DNA of 64,000 nucleotides from Leptobrachium leishanense (taxonomy: Eukaryota; Chordata; Amphibia; Anura; Megophryidae), in contig CM019064.1 of the NCBI GenBank assembly GCA_009667805.1, forward strand, positions 269,557,662 through 269,621,661, written 5' to 3'. Each line of letters starts with the position of its first letter. Within the stretch, counting starts at the first letter, position 1. The notes beneath the pieces are model-generated. The model saw only the letters and a program-made list of their open reading frames with translations. It ran no database searches and was not told the DNA's origin. The position numbers and the translations under genes were made by a program. Shown here piece after piece: positions 23,033 to 33,878 of the stretch.

Positions 23033-25955
23033 TTGTAGACTCCTTTGTTGAGATCGAAGAGAAGCTGCAAAGACAGATACAGAGATATGAAGGTGAAATT
23101 AGAGAAAGAAAGCAACGCATGTTCTTAAGGGACTCTGATGATTATAAAAATGATATGGTTTATAAGACCAATAGAGGTAGGAATAAGAATCGTAATTACG
23201 CTTCTTCAGTTGAAGGTGATTCTACTGACACTGAGGGTGATAACAACACTAGTATTGAATCTGGTTCTGCCTCTAGAAGGGGTATTTTGAAAAAGGGTGT
23301 CTCTTTTTTAGAAAGAGACATTCTTCCAGACAAACTCCGAGATCAAAAAAATGGGGGTACAGGGGTTTTCGGCCAAACAACAGGAGAGGTCGCAACCTAT
23401 ACGACTAGCACAAAGTGCGACAACTCATCCGGACACATCTAATGGTATAAATAATATTCATCCACATTCCTCCTCGGCATCTATTATGAACAAATTGATA
23501 ACTCTGGTAATATAGCATTACCCCCTACCAATCTTTCCACTTCAGGAATAAATCTGTCAGACGTTGTATCCATTGATCCCTCTGCACCTATTATCAGCTC
23601 AACAGAAGCGATAAGGCTAAGGATCATTAATTTATCTAGTTTTGAACTAAATACCAGTCATATCTCAATTCTAAGCAAAGGACTTTCTTTTGTACCTGTT
23701 CCTATGGTTGATAAATTCGAATGGACAAAGGATATTCATTTGTTTGTCCGTAAACTAGCACTGCATAAAATGTATAAAATTAAACACGAACAGCGGGCGA
23801 ACAATTTGGGCCTGGAAGTTACCGATCTTCCATGTTTAGCAATTTTAACTGATTTGTTGGAGGAACAAGAGGCCCGTCAGGTCTCACCGATTTTCGACCT
23901 AAGAGTCGTTTCACTCCTAACTTCAAGGAAATTGGTAATTTGGAGTTATTCTGTAAACTGGTATGCACAGAAGAGGATAATATTGATATCTCTCAAGCAT
24001 TATTATCAATTTACTGACAATCTAACTATACAGGAGAGGACAGCCTTAAAGGAGCTGGAGACTGAGAAATCAATTGTAATTAAGCAGTCTGATAAAGGCG
24101 GTAATATAGTGCTAATGTCAGCCAGCTATTACGAGAAAATGGTATATACCATTTTAGAGGATACAGGTACCTATACGAGACTGCCTAAAGATTCCACGAA
24201 TAACTTTCTAGCGACCCTTGCTGAATTGGTAGGAGGTGCATTTGATTTGAGTTTAATTACCAGGTCAGAACGTGATTTTCTATTACCCAAATCACCTACA
24301 ATAGCCACTTTTTATGGCATTCCTAAAACGCATAAAAATCTGTATGAACCATCTGGCCGTCCTATTCTGTCTGGCAACGATTGTCTTACTCAAAATGCAA
24401 GTGTGTATCTTGACACATTATTAAGAAAATATGTTACCAACTTGCCCTCTTACCTTAGGGATACAAAACAAACTTTACAGATAATAGAAAATTTAGGTGT
24501 GTGTAACCAACATTGCTTTGTAGTCTCAATGTCGAATCATTGTATTCATGTATTCCGCATGAATTAGGTTTGGAACATATTAGAACATACTTGGATAGAG
24601 ACGTCACTTTGATGGACCCTATGAGATCTTTTTTGATTGATTTGTTACGATTTGTTTTAACCCATAATTATTTCATCTTCAAGGGGCAATTTTTCCATCA
24701 ATTACGAGGTACAACAATGGGTTCTTCGGTAGCACCAACATATGCTAATTTATTTTTGGGATTATCGGAAGAGAAATGTCGACAAGATACTGGCTTAATC
24801 CCTTACTTTGAAAAGATCCATTTGTGGGTACGTTATATCGATGATATATTAGTCTTTTGGAAGGGCACCAAGGAGGAATTTATAGTGTTCGTCTCCCTCT
24901 TGAATAATGATTACAACCTGAAATTTACATATGAGATTCAAGTGTCCAGTATCTCTTTCTTGGACATTAGAATTTAAAAAAACGGAATGGGGACATTTGG
25001 CTTCAACTCTTTATAAAAAAAGAGACAGCGACTAATAACCTTCTACACTGGAAGAGTTTTCATCCATATCTTCAAAAGAAAAGCATCCCTACTGGTCAAT
25101 ATTTGAGATTAAGAAGGTTATTCTCTACTGACGATGAATTTAGGATGAAGGCCAACATTTTGAGAAAAGACTTTTGCGAGAAAGGGTATCCTAGCAAGCT
25201 CCTTAAGAGGGCGTACCAACACACTATACAGAGGTCTCGAGAATCGCTTTTAGAAGATCGAGAGGCTAAAAAAGATAAATTAATAAGATGCATAGGAACC
25301 TTTGATAGAGGATGGTATCAAGTTCAGGAAATCCTAAATCAATTTTGGCCCCTTTTGACCATTGATCCACATTTTCAGGAAGTATTCACTTCAAGGGCAT
25401 CGATTACAGCGAGACGTAGTCAAAATTTGAGAGATAGACTAGTTCATAGTCATTACTCTAGTCCATCAGTTCAATCATCACCTACATGGTTATCCGCTAA
25501 TTTGCAAGGCACATATCAATGTGGTCCCTGTGTTGCCTGTAAACACATCTTAAAAAATTCCAAAAAAATTGCAGATTCCTCTAAGGTACGAGAGTATGCG
25601 ATTAAGACATTTTTTAATTGTAACTCAGTAGGCCTAGTATATCTGGCCTTTATGTGAATGTGGAAAAATGTATGTTGGCAAGACTTTTCGTCCTTTTAAA
25701 AGAAGGATTATGGAACATATACATTCTAATCGTTGAATTCAAGAGACTCCTATTTCACGCCATTTGTCTCAATACCATAATAACAATGTCAAGGTTCTGA
25801 AATTTTGTGGTCTAGAGATGGTCGCTCCATCACCACGAAAAGGCGATTTTTATCGTAAATTACGACAAAGAGAATGTCGATGGATATACAAGTTGCAGAC
25901 TTTAGCCCCAAAAGGACTTAATGAAGGGTTTTCTTACACTCTTTTTTTGTAAGAA
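23033..25955 (+). pseudogene. Penelope-like RT and GIY-YIG endonuclease, broken
   Basis: The reverse transcriptase copies element RNA, and the GIY-YIG nuclease cuts the target. Visible in order: a charged N-terminal region (23033-23442); a KGLSFVP block (about 23680); SDKGGNIV (about 24090); PKTHKN...GRPILSG (about 24320-24370); FVVSLNVESLYS (24513 on); GTTMGSSVAPTYANL (about 24709); RYIDDILVFW with the catalytic YIDD at 24834-24845; the LLHW.SFHP block near 25045; and a Cys-rich CGPCVACKHI linker (about 25520). Then come a YVGKT nuclease motif (about 25670) and a final GLNEGFSYTLFL. A stop ends the N-terminal part. Frameshifts lie near 24530, 24978 and 25645, and an in-frame stop lies near 25735. 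The enzyme cannot be made whole. GIY-YIG-bearing groups of Penelope-like elements are the best match. Confidence 0.9.
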
Positions 25956-27779
25956 TTATTCACCCTACGACTCTTTGCAAATCGGCTATTCTATATATAG
26001 TGCTTGTATTTCTCATAGTTTATAATCTTGCCAAGTATGGGGTCATCGAGTATAGACCATCAGTCCAACCAGTACAGTACGTAGTTCATGTATTCCATCA
26101 GTCATTTTTGACTTTTAAGATTATGGGGTCAGAAATATTCTTCTTGCTAGCATAGTAGCGCATTCCATCACTTTATCCACATTTAATGATCCAATGTTTC
26201 CTAGTATTTACAATCTTGCTATGCATGGGGCTATCTATTATAGCTCATCAGTACAATTTGTACAGTATGTAGTTAACACATTTCGCAAACTAATCTAGAC
26301 CCTTAGGACCATTTGGCTATAAACACTTATTTTTTCAGTGCAGCAGGGTATTTCAGCTTTTTCAGCCACTTATTAGTGTTTTTGACCTGTATCACACATT
26401 GTCGTTTTACGACTAGGTAGTTCTAGTGACCAGGTAGTCCAGTTAAGATTGCTACAATCCCAATATTTTTTGGAATAACTTTCCGTTGTGTCGTTGAGGG
26501 GTTAACAATGATATATGGTTGTATATTCGTTATCGATTTAACCAATTGCTCATAGTGCTAGCTATTCACATTAGCGTCGGTTTGCTGCCATTTTTCTTAG
26601 TGGGTTAATAATAATTTTATACTAACCACATTATTAAGATTTGTTGTTTAGTATATATCTATTTTAGGAATATTTTGGGCAGCTAGTGTTCTGGTATTTT
26701 AGTAGTCAAATCCACCGATTCAAGTTATGCTTTATCTATACAGCTCTTTGGCGATTCATTTGACCGTATTAGGTGTATCAATTTAAACAATTTTCAACTC
26801 TGTTGACGCCACTTTATACCACACGTAGGGCAACAGTTATGGATCCCAAGCGTTCACTGAGCTTTTTAACAAGGTAATAGCTTTTCAATTCTAATAGTCA
26901 TGGCCATAGAGATTTTTTGGTTTTCCAATATCCGTGTGTTTGCTGACAACATTCAGCACCCTGGCCATTGGTTGATTTTGTTCGTGAACCCTTGTATTTC
27001 ATAGGCGGTAATATACCACGTGGGAATTTCATTTATTGCACTGGTCAATCTGCAATCTATTAGCACAATGCATTTTGAGTATTCTAGGTATCCCACAATT
27101 CGGTATTGACAAAGTGGCGTTTTGGCATTCACTCCGTATACGTTTTTAGACATCGATCAATATAGGCCGATACATTTTTGTCAATATTATTACACGTGTC
27201 TACAATTCGTAGTCCTCCTTGGGGCCACTGGTTAAACTGCTATCGAGTAAATACACACACTCCGTAAGAGACTAGATGTCATGTGATACTTCAGTCAGCG
27301 TATTGGTCACTTTGTAACCTATCAGCACAATACGCCTTCAGTACGCTGTGTATTTTATTTGATAGTCATAAAGGGGTTCTCTACCCCCTCCTTGTTACAT
27401 AATATCGATCAGCATTACGTCTCCCATTGCGTTTAGGTAATGCTTCGATGTCTGTCATTCGACCATATATGAACGCTATTTATTTCGATTGATCCATTCA
27501 AGTCTAGAAGTTTCTTTTGTGCGATGTTTGTTTTTTTATTCATTCTATACCTCTCGCTCATTCATTGGTTTTTCAATAACATGTGATAAGGCATCATGAT
27601 AGACGCAGCTAATTAATTAATCAATTAGATTTCATTTGTTGGGATCAGCTGCCAACATTCTGGCCTTCACACTACTCTCCCCATCAATTAAGGAAGTTCT
27701 TTTTCATTGGTTAATTTAATTAGACCAAATATCTTTTAAGGAGGGAAATCCATACCTATTACAAGCTATTCAATTTTTC

Positions 27780-27823
27780 GCTCCAGATGAAGCTGGTTTT
27801 CACCAGCGAAACATATGTCGAGC
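27780..27823 (+). ncRNA. Hammerhead-ribozyme-like motif in the Penelope-like element
   Basis: Stem I: GCTC (27780-27783) pairs with GAGC (27820-27823). Core box: CAGATGA (27784-27790), where the family standard is CUGANGA, so one core base (U4) differs. Stem II: GCTGG (27792-27796) pairs with CCAGC (27803-27807). Then GAAA (27808-27811) and a minimal stem III, C-ATAT-G, followed by UC, the expected cleavage site at 27819. Penelope-like terminal repeats are known to carry such ribozymes with very short stem III. The core change and an extra A before stem II suggest reduced or lost activity. Confidence 0.65.
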
Positions 27824-28375
27824 TGAGTGTCTAACGTTTTGGTTTTATGCCGTTTGTCGTGTAAGCATTAGTGAGGGTAAGAGCAGAATCTGATTCAAGT
27901 CTTAGGGTCAGCAGCGAACATGTGAGATTGCTCAATTGTGTGCTCATATCTCCAAGAATTTTGCACATTGGATGTATTTTGTGTTACTGAACATTTAGTC
28001 CCCAGGTTGTGTCGTTCATTTTGCAAGTTGCTCCTTATTCGCATTCATTGACCTGGTGGCTATATCCACATCTGTGCAGTAAATTTCGCTTGGTTTGTCC
28101 CTAATTATATCTCTAATTTTCCACCTCAATGCTTTTGTGTATATGTTGTTTTTAGTTGGTATTTGGGAGTGTCTTTGTGTCATTTATTAAAGGCAATTTG
28201 CCATTGTTGGTTGCCGCTCCCTTATAATCAGTGGCTGACTTGTTGCAGTCAGTTCGCTGGTCATTTGTTGATTTTGTTGTTCATCTTTAAATGTCCCCTG
28301 GAACATAAAATAAAACTTTTTTTTCTTTCTAATACTCACCTGATTCCTGGATCCACAAACAAGCGCAGCCTCATG

Positions 28376-28790
28376 TCAAGGCAGCTACGCGCACTGCTGA
28401 GAAAGACGCCAGGTTAAGCCACTCACTATCTGTCTATCCAAGACTCAGATAATGACTGCGTGGACAACAATCCCTGCGCGCTCGCTCACCTATCCGTCCC
28501 CATACACTTTCTTTTTCAACAGGCACGTAGAGCGCAATAAAGTGGTCCCAGGATTGCAACGCAGTACCAATCTTCTCTTGAATTGGGTAGTGACTACGTT
28601 TCCCACAATCCCTGTGCCCACTTTCTTATTCTATTAGTTATGCTGCCACCAGTTCCCCTGACGCAGCGCGTCTGCAGTGAAAGACGCAGGGCTAAGCAAC
28701 CCACTATCCATCTATCCTAGACCCAGATAACGTCTACGCGGACAACAATCCGCCACTCACTCGCTTACCCAACCGTCCCCAGCGACCACA
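28376..28790. repeat. Two diverged direct repeats of about 115 bp
   Basis: 28376-28500 and 28665-28780 share GAAAGACGC, GACAACAATCC and CTATCCAAGACTCAGATAA (second copy CTATCCTAGACCCAGATAA), spaced by about 290 bases. Identity unknown. Confidence 0.55.
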
Positions 28791-28847
28791 ACTCACAATT
28801 TCGGAGCTACTCGAATTTAACACTACAAGCAATACTCCAGTCAAACG

Positions 28848-29012
28848 CTGATTATTATACTGTAAAGGTGCTGCCCGGCAGTGTGAGGCTTCATATGCTG
28901 CATTATTATACTGTAGAGGTGCTGCCCGGCAGTGTGAGGATTTATATGCTGATTATTATACTGTAGAGGTGCTGCCCGGCAGCAGTATGCGGACTCATTT
29001 GCTGCATTAATT
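28848..29012. repeat. Tandem repeat, about 50-bp unit, three copies
   Basis: GATTATTATACTGTAGAGGT, followed by GCTGCCCGGCAG, occurs three times with variant spacers, ending just before a TTAA-type element. Confidence 0.75.
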
Positions 29013-29030
29013 ATTCTTCTTACAAATTAA

Positions 29031-29954
29031 CCCGTTTGCATTTGGATTGTAATATCGTGACATCCAAGGCCCCGGGTGGCGATCGGGGGGGGGGCCCTGG
29101 ATGCATGGTGCTGCCAGCTGGCCGAATGCCAGGAGCTCTGGGGAGAGTCTCCCCTTTTAAGCGGTGCCTGGTTTAACCCCTCAGGCACAGGGTCGCACTT
29201 CAGCACCTGGCGGTGCCGAATTACAGCCGAGCTCCGGTGCGGGCCGCCATCTTGGATGGTGGCTCCACCCCCGGGTCCCCCATCGCTGCCCGACGTCATC
29301 GCGCATAGCGTGATGATGTCAGATAGCCAGGGAACCCCTAGCTGCCTGGGGATTTCCCAAGGATTTCCCCTGGTGGAGATAGGCGGTTCCTTTGACCCCG
29401 ATATCTCCAGAACCGTGGCAGCTAGGGGGCCTGAGCATGGCCTTTCAAATGCTACCCAACATGACCATGTTCAAAGTAAATAAAAAAATAACATGTTTAT
29501 TATTTTTTTATTTTTTTGTGTGTTGTTTTTATTAATGCAGCAATATTGTTCAAATTTCAATTATATTGTGAACAATGATGCTGCACTAATGATTTTTTTT
29601 CTATGGGGTGCATTTGCTAAAAATCACGTAATTCCCCCCAAAAATGTAACAAGTCCCCATTTCTAATTTTTGTACAAGCGCACCCCATAAAAAAATATAA
29701 CCGCAAACGCTCATGGGATAAAATGTGAAAGAAACTATTTTATTGCATTTTTTGTTATAATATACAGGCAGGACATGACATATACATATAAAAATGATAT
29801 ATTATGAATCTGCCGAGTCTGCCGGAAAGAACAATATCTAATATGTCTGGGTCGTATAATAAAATGTGGCTTCAAATCGCGTTTAAACATGATGAGCGGA
29901 AGCGGTAAAAATGAGCTCAGCACACAGCAGTGAAATGCCACAGCAGAGAAGGGG
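29031..29954. mobile_element. piggyBac-like TTAA element, copy 1
   Basis: TTAA at 29027-29030 and 29955-29958. Ends are CCCGTTTGCATTTGG and, inverted, CCCCTTCTCTGCTG. TTAA duplication with CCC ends fits piggyBac. Related copies: 48503-49201 (opposite strand) and a fragment at 16625. The left half is GC-rich. There is no transposase frame. Confidence 0.75.
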
Positions 29955-30880
29955 TTAATGGATATTTTCTAGAATATAGTAGAAGCTTGTTCAGTTACCA
30001 TTTCTCAGGCCTCTGTTAGACCTAACTCTGGTAAATTGTATGCATCGCATTAATGATCTATTTGTAGTAATTAAGTCTCAATCTAGTTACACGGAGAGAC
30101 GCTAAAATTGTTATTCTAAGTTTATCTCTGTAATTATATGATTAGTGTTGTAATCGTATCCTTAATTTTTTTAATTATATATTAAAACTCCAGTGTGTAT
30201 TTTGCCATTTATAATAATTGCAGTATGTTTATGTTATTGCTTTGAATCAAAGAATTTTACTATGGCTCTGTTAGGACCCTGGCCTAGCACGGTGTGCAGA
30301 AATGTGGGTGTGAGCCCAAGATGCAGTGAATAAGGAACAGATATAGGCAGGTTACAGGGTTTATTTGTAACAACAAATAAACAGACAGAAACTATAAACA
30401 CAGGAATACAGAACCAAAACAATAGGAGGAGGCTGGGGATAGTAGGAATGGGAGAACTGTATAAACAACGGATACAGATAACATAGAAATCAGGCGGAGG
30501 AACAATGGGAGCAGGCAAAAGAGTAGTCAGGATTATGCAAGGGTCTGGTACACCGGTAATAGCAATATTAATACAGAGGGGTACAGGGGGGACAAGGAGG
30601 ATACCGTTAGTGATTGATAATTCAGAGCAGAGCGTAAGCGAGAATGTCTTTGGTACAGAGGGGTTCCAGACAAGGATCTCAGTAGTTCAAGAAAGCAGGT
30701 CTGCACTTGGCAAGGCTAGGAACTTCAATGAGGAAGCGTGGGATAAGGGCAGGGCCGGCGCTAACGTAAGGCGGCACAGGCGGCCGCCTTACTGTCTGGC
30801 GTCCTGCCAGTGTGAGGGGCGCCGGCCCGGGGTGTAATCGGTCATCCGATTCGGATGACCGACCCCCGAGATTTGGCCCG

Positions 30881-31146
30881 GGGGTTGAGGGACCCAGATG
30901 CCGGGCAGCGCGAGAGCGCCTGCCCGGTCTTGAACAGTCCGTCCTGTGAAGTGGATGCGGCTGTGTGCGTGCGCAGCCGGTCACGTGGTCCGGCTAATCA
31001 GGTGGTACTGAGTCTCAGTACCACCTGACTGGCCGGACCGCGTGACCGGCTGCGCACGCACACAGCCGCATCCACTTCACAGGACGGACTGTTCAAGATC
31101 GGGCAGGCGCTCCCGCGCTGCCCGGCATCTGGGTCCCTCAACCCCC
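30881..31146. repeat. Long GC-rich inverted repeat, 131-bp arms
   Basis: Left arm 30881-31011 and right arm 31015-31146 are near-complementary around a GTC centre (GGTGGTACTGA / TCAGTACCACC). The few differences include TCACGTGGTCC against GGACCGCGTGA. A shorter, diverged version with arms of about 62 bp lies at 47552-47685 in a different transposon. Confidence 0.9.
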
Positions 31147-31159
31147 TGCCGGAGCTGGG

Positions 31160-31730
31160 GCAACAATCCAGGTGAGAGCTGGGGGCAAATCCATGACCTG
31201 GGGGCAAATCCATGTGCTGGGCAAATCCATGACCTGGGGGCAAATCCATGAGCTGGGGCAAATCCATGACCTGGGGGCAAATCCATGAGCTGGGCAAATC
31301 CATGACCTGGGGGAAAATCCATGAGCTGGGCAAATCCATGTGCTGGGCAAATCCATGACCTGGGGGCAAATCCATGACCTGGGGGCAAATCCATGAGCTG
31401 GGCAAATCCATGACCTGGGGGCAAATCCAGGAGCTGGGCAAATCCATGAGCTGGGCAAATCCATGACCTGGGGGCAAATCCATGACCTGGGGGCAAATCC
31501 ATGAGCTGGGCAAATCCATGAGCTGGGGGCAAATACATGAGCTGGGCAAATACATGAGCTGGGCAAATACATGACCTGGGGGCAAATCCATGTGCTGGGC
31601 AAATCCATGACCTGGGGGCAAATCCATGACCTGGGGGCAAATCCATGAGCTGGGCAAATCCATGACCTGGGGGCAAATCCATGAGCTGGGCAAATCCTTG
31701 AGCTGGGGGCAAATTCATGTGTGAGCTGGG
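31160..31730. repeat. CAAATCCATGACCTGGGGG minisatellite
   Basis: About 25 units of 18-21 bases, in two types (GAGCTGGG and GACCTGGGGG). Its reverse complement has the same motif as the array at 46918-47460. The minus strand is open in all three frames, which is a property of the unit and not evidence of a protein. Confidence 0.9.
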
Positions 31731-31734
31731 GGCT

Positions 31735-31960
31735 CTCTGCTCCTCTAGATTGTAAAATCCGGGGTGCCCTCTGCTCCTCTAGATTGTAAAATCCGGGGTG
31801 CCCTCTGCTCCTCTAGATTGTAAGCTCCTGGGTGTCCTCTGCTCCTCTAGATTGTAAGCTCCTGGGTGCCCTCTGCTCCTCTAGATTGTAAGCTCCTGTG
31901 AGCCGGGCCCTCTGCTCCTCTAGATTGTAAGCTCCTGTGAGCCGGGCCCTCTGTAAATTC
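31735..31960. repeat. CTCTGCTCCTCTAGATTGTAA array
   Basis: About six units of 39-46 bases (CCTCTGCTCCTCTAGATTG, then TAAGCTCCTG). The unit resembles the TTAGATTGTAAGCTCTTGGG sequence at 39680, a motif seen in a different repeat, so the array probably grew from a captured repeat fragment. Confidence 0.8.
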
Positions 31961-32089
31961 TCGTGAGTCGGGCTCTCTGCTAAAACACCTTATTTTCTGT
32001 AAGTGCCCCTCCCGAGACTAGTCTCTGGATCCGCCCCTGCCTGGGATTGGAAGGGGGCAATGAGAGGGAGGGGACAACAAGCACCACGT

Positions 32090-32530
32090 GGTTCCCTGCC
32101 TGGCCTTGCTTCCCGAATCCAATCACAGGCGAGCGGGAAAGGTGCGTGTGCACGTGTGCATCACATGCCTGGCCAGCGCCAGCGGCCGCTCGCACCAGTC
32201 GCCTCGAGACGTGACGTCACGTGTCACACGAGGGGGACGCAGAGAGCGATGGTGGCGGTGCCTAGCTTAAGCTAAGCCTAAAAAATTGTTGCTACTAAAA
32301 AACCTACTACCTGGTCTGGTCCCTGATTGTCCCTGGTGGTCTGGTCTCTCGTCTCACTCCCTCCCTGACTGCCTGAGAGTGTGGACTGAGTAGAACTAGA
32401 ACGCCAGCGGGCGACGGGGGGGCCTGAAGTGCCAAGGTGAGGCAGCAGAAGTCAGCAGGCAGCAGTGAGCAGTGCTGTGCACACTGTCACAGTCAATCAG
32501 ACACAGTCAGCTGAGCAGAGAGGTAAGAGA
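32090..32530 (+). promoter_or_regulatory. CpG-rich promoter-like block with splice donors
   Basis: CCAATCAC (32120), CACGTG-type boxes and a perfect TGACGTCA (32212-32219) cluster within about 130 bases. Downstream are AAG|GTGAGG (about 32436) and AGAG|GTAAGA (GT at 32523), both good 5' splice sites. This resembles the 5' end of a transposase transcription unit kept in a non-autonomous hAT. No ATG exon could be assigned. Function is inferred from motifs only. Confidence 0.35.
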
Positions 32531-32569
32531 CTCGCTGGGGGAAAATTTATACCATAAATAATACCCATA

Positions 32570-32915
32570 TGAGCAGCTGGGGGCCGCAAATATACCCATA
32601 CATGAGCTGGGGGCCGCAAATATATACCCATACATGAGCAGGGGGCCGCAAATATACCCATATGAGCAGCTGGGGGCCGCAAATATACCCATACATGAGC
32701 TGGGGGCCGCAAATATATACCCATACATGAGCAGGGGGCCGCAAATATACCCATATGAGCAGCTGGGGGCCGCAAATATATACCCATACATGAGCTGGGG
32801 GCCGCAAATATATACCCATACATGAGCAGGGGGCCGCAAATATACCCATATGAGCAGCTGGGGGCCGCAAATATATACCCATACATGAGCTGGGGGCCAC
32901 AAATATACCCAAATA
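32570..32915. repeat. GGGGGCCGCAAATATA minisatellite, 11 units
   Basis: Eleven units of about 30-34 bases in three variants (TGAGCTGGGGG, TGAGCAGGGGG, GAGCAGCTGGGGG) that recur mostly in the same order, a three-unit higher-order repeat of about 97 bp. Confidence 0.85.
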
Positions 32916-33448
32916 TGTTGTTCCTACAGTCTGACAAATGTAACTACTGCCTTTCCAGAAGAAAGACAGTGTTTATATAAGTCCATAAAGACAGCACTGG
33001 TGGCTGTCCCCCCAATCAGTGACTCACAACGCTGCTAAAGGTTGTCCTTGCAAGACCAACTTTAAGCATCCTTTAATCTCTGCGTGACGACACCGAACAC
33101 TCACGATAGAGATTATTATGCATCTCTATCCTGATTGGCTTGACATGACGGGGGGGGGCACCAAAACAGACCTTCGCCTGACTAGGCAAAAAAGCTTGCA
33201 CCGGCCCTGGATAAGGGGCGTAGCTTCCTCATATGCAGGATTCATCAGACGGGATCAAGTGCAGGTGCAGGTCTTCACGTCCAGAATGCAAAATCAGAGA
33301 GTCCAGGAATAAGCATAGTTCATATGGAACATGGCGAAAAAGGGTAAACAAAAGGGGGTATGGGGTACGGGTCCTGACAGGCTCTGTAGTGCAGGGAAGC
33401 TGTTTATAATGCCTTCCCACACCTAGAATAGAGCCCTTTCCAAGTTTA

Positions 33449-33875
33449 GGCTAGGGTCAAACGAAAGCATTTTTACATGCGAACGTCAAAAAGTGCGTCC
33501 GAATGCATTGACATATTTTTTCACGGAATGCGCGAAAACGGTCATATGATGCGCAATTTTTGTGCGTGATTTTGTACGGATCCAAATCAGGAAACTTTGG
33601 GTGTCTGGACGTTATGTTGGCCGGACATGAGCAGCGTCTGACGTCTCCTAAGCACGCACACACGCCGCTAGCGGACGCAGCGCACTCTGTACGTCAGTAC
33701 TAGCGGTTCTATGTTCCCGAAATAATGCTTTCAAATTCCACTTGCGTTGCACGGCCGGACTTTTGTGCGGCCGTACTTCGTATATTGGCTGTCGTTGCCC
33801 GTCATTTGCTGCTACTGCGGCCGTGATTAAGTGCGCCAGAACGCACGTTAAAAGTGCGCTGGTCTGACCCCAGCC
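33449..33875. mobile_element. Harbinger-like miniature element, copy 2
   Basis: TTA at 33446-33448 and 33876-33878, ends GGCTAGGGTCA and TGACCCCAGCC. It belongs to the second sequence subgroup together with the copies at 54077 and 57094. Confidence 0.7.
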
Positions 33876-33878
33876 TTA

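Larger units (their letters stand above)
23031..28281 (+). mobile_element. Penelope-like retroelement with 14-bp target duplication
   Basis: CATCTTTAAATGTC stands at 23017-23030 and again at 28282-28295. Between them lies a 5.25-kb unit with RT and GIY-YIG remnants (to about 25955), then some 2.3 kb of non-coding 3' sequence with a hammerhead-like motif at 27780-27823. Both flanks belong to one hAT copy (compare 51600-51790), which confirms the boundaries independently. Coding sequence starts at the first base, so the element is 5'-truncated, as is usual for the group. Within the 3' region, 26018-26110 and 26203-26283 are partial direct repeats. Confidence 0.9.
30750..33209. mobile_element. 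2.46-kb hAT-type element with hairpin and three minisatellites
   Basis: Exact 8-bp target duplication GATAAGGG at 30742-30749 and 33210-33217. Ends are CAGGGCCGGCGC and, inverted, CAGGGCCGGTGC. Order inside: a hairpin with 131-bp arms, a CAAATCCATG minisatellite, a CTCTAGATTGTAA array, a CpG-rich promoter-like block, and a GGGGGCCGCAAATAT minisatellite. No transposase frame is visible. It inserted into a solo LTR, so it is younger than that LTR. Confidence 0.9.
30269..33379 (-). mobile_element. Solo LTR split by a hAT
   Basis: 5-bp target duplication GGCTC at 30264-30268 and 33380-33384. Ends are TGTTAGGACCC and GGGTCCTGACA, an 11-base inverted repeat with one mismatch in TG...CA form. Removing the hAT and its duplicated 8 bp leaves about 643 bases. 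A minus-strand AATAAA near 30360 favours minus orientation. No internal retroviral-type genes are present. Confidence 0.85.

Noticed and set aside
30505..30837. 110-codon plus-strand frame
   Set aside because: It runs from a solo LTR across the target duplication into the hAT end, so it is not a conserved gene.
30998..31718. Long minus-strand open frames (up to 231 codons)
   Set aside because: They come from a minisatellite that is open in all three frames. No domain, signal peptide or conserved start is seen.
32497..32937. Minus-strand frames of 121-146 codons with YICGPQ repeats
   Set aside because: They cover the GGGGGCCGCAAATAT minisatellite only.
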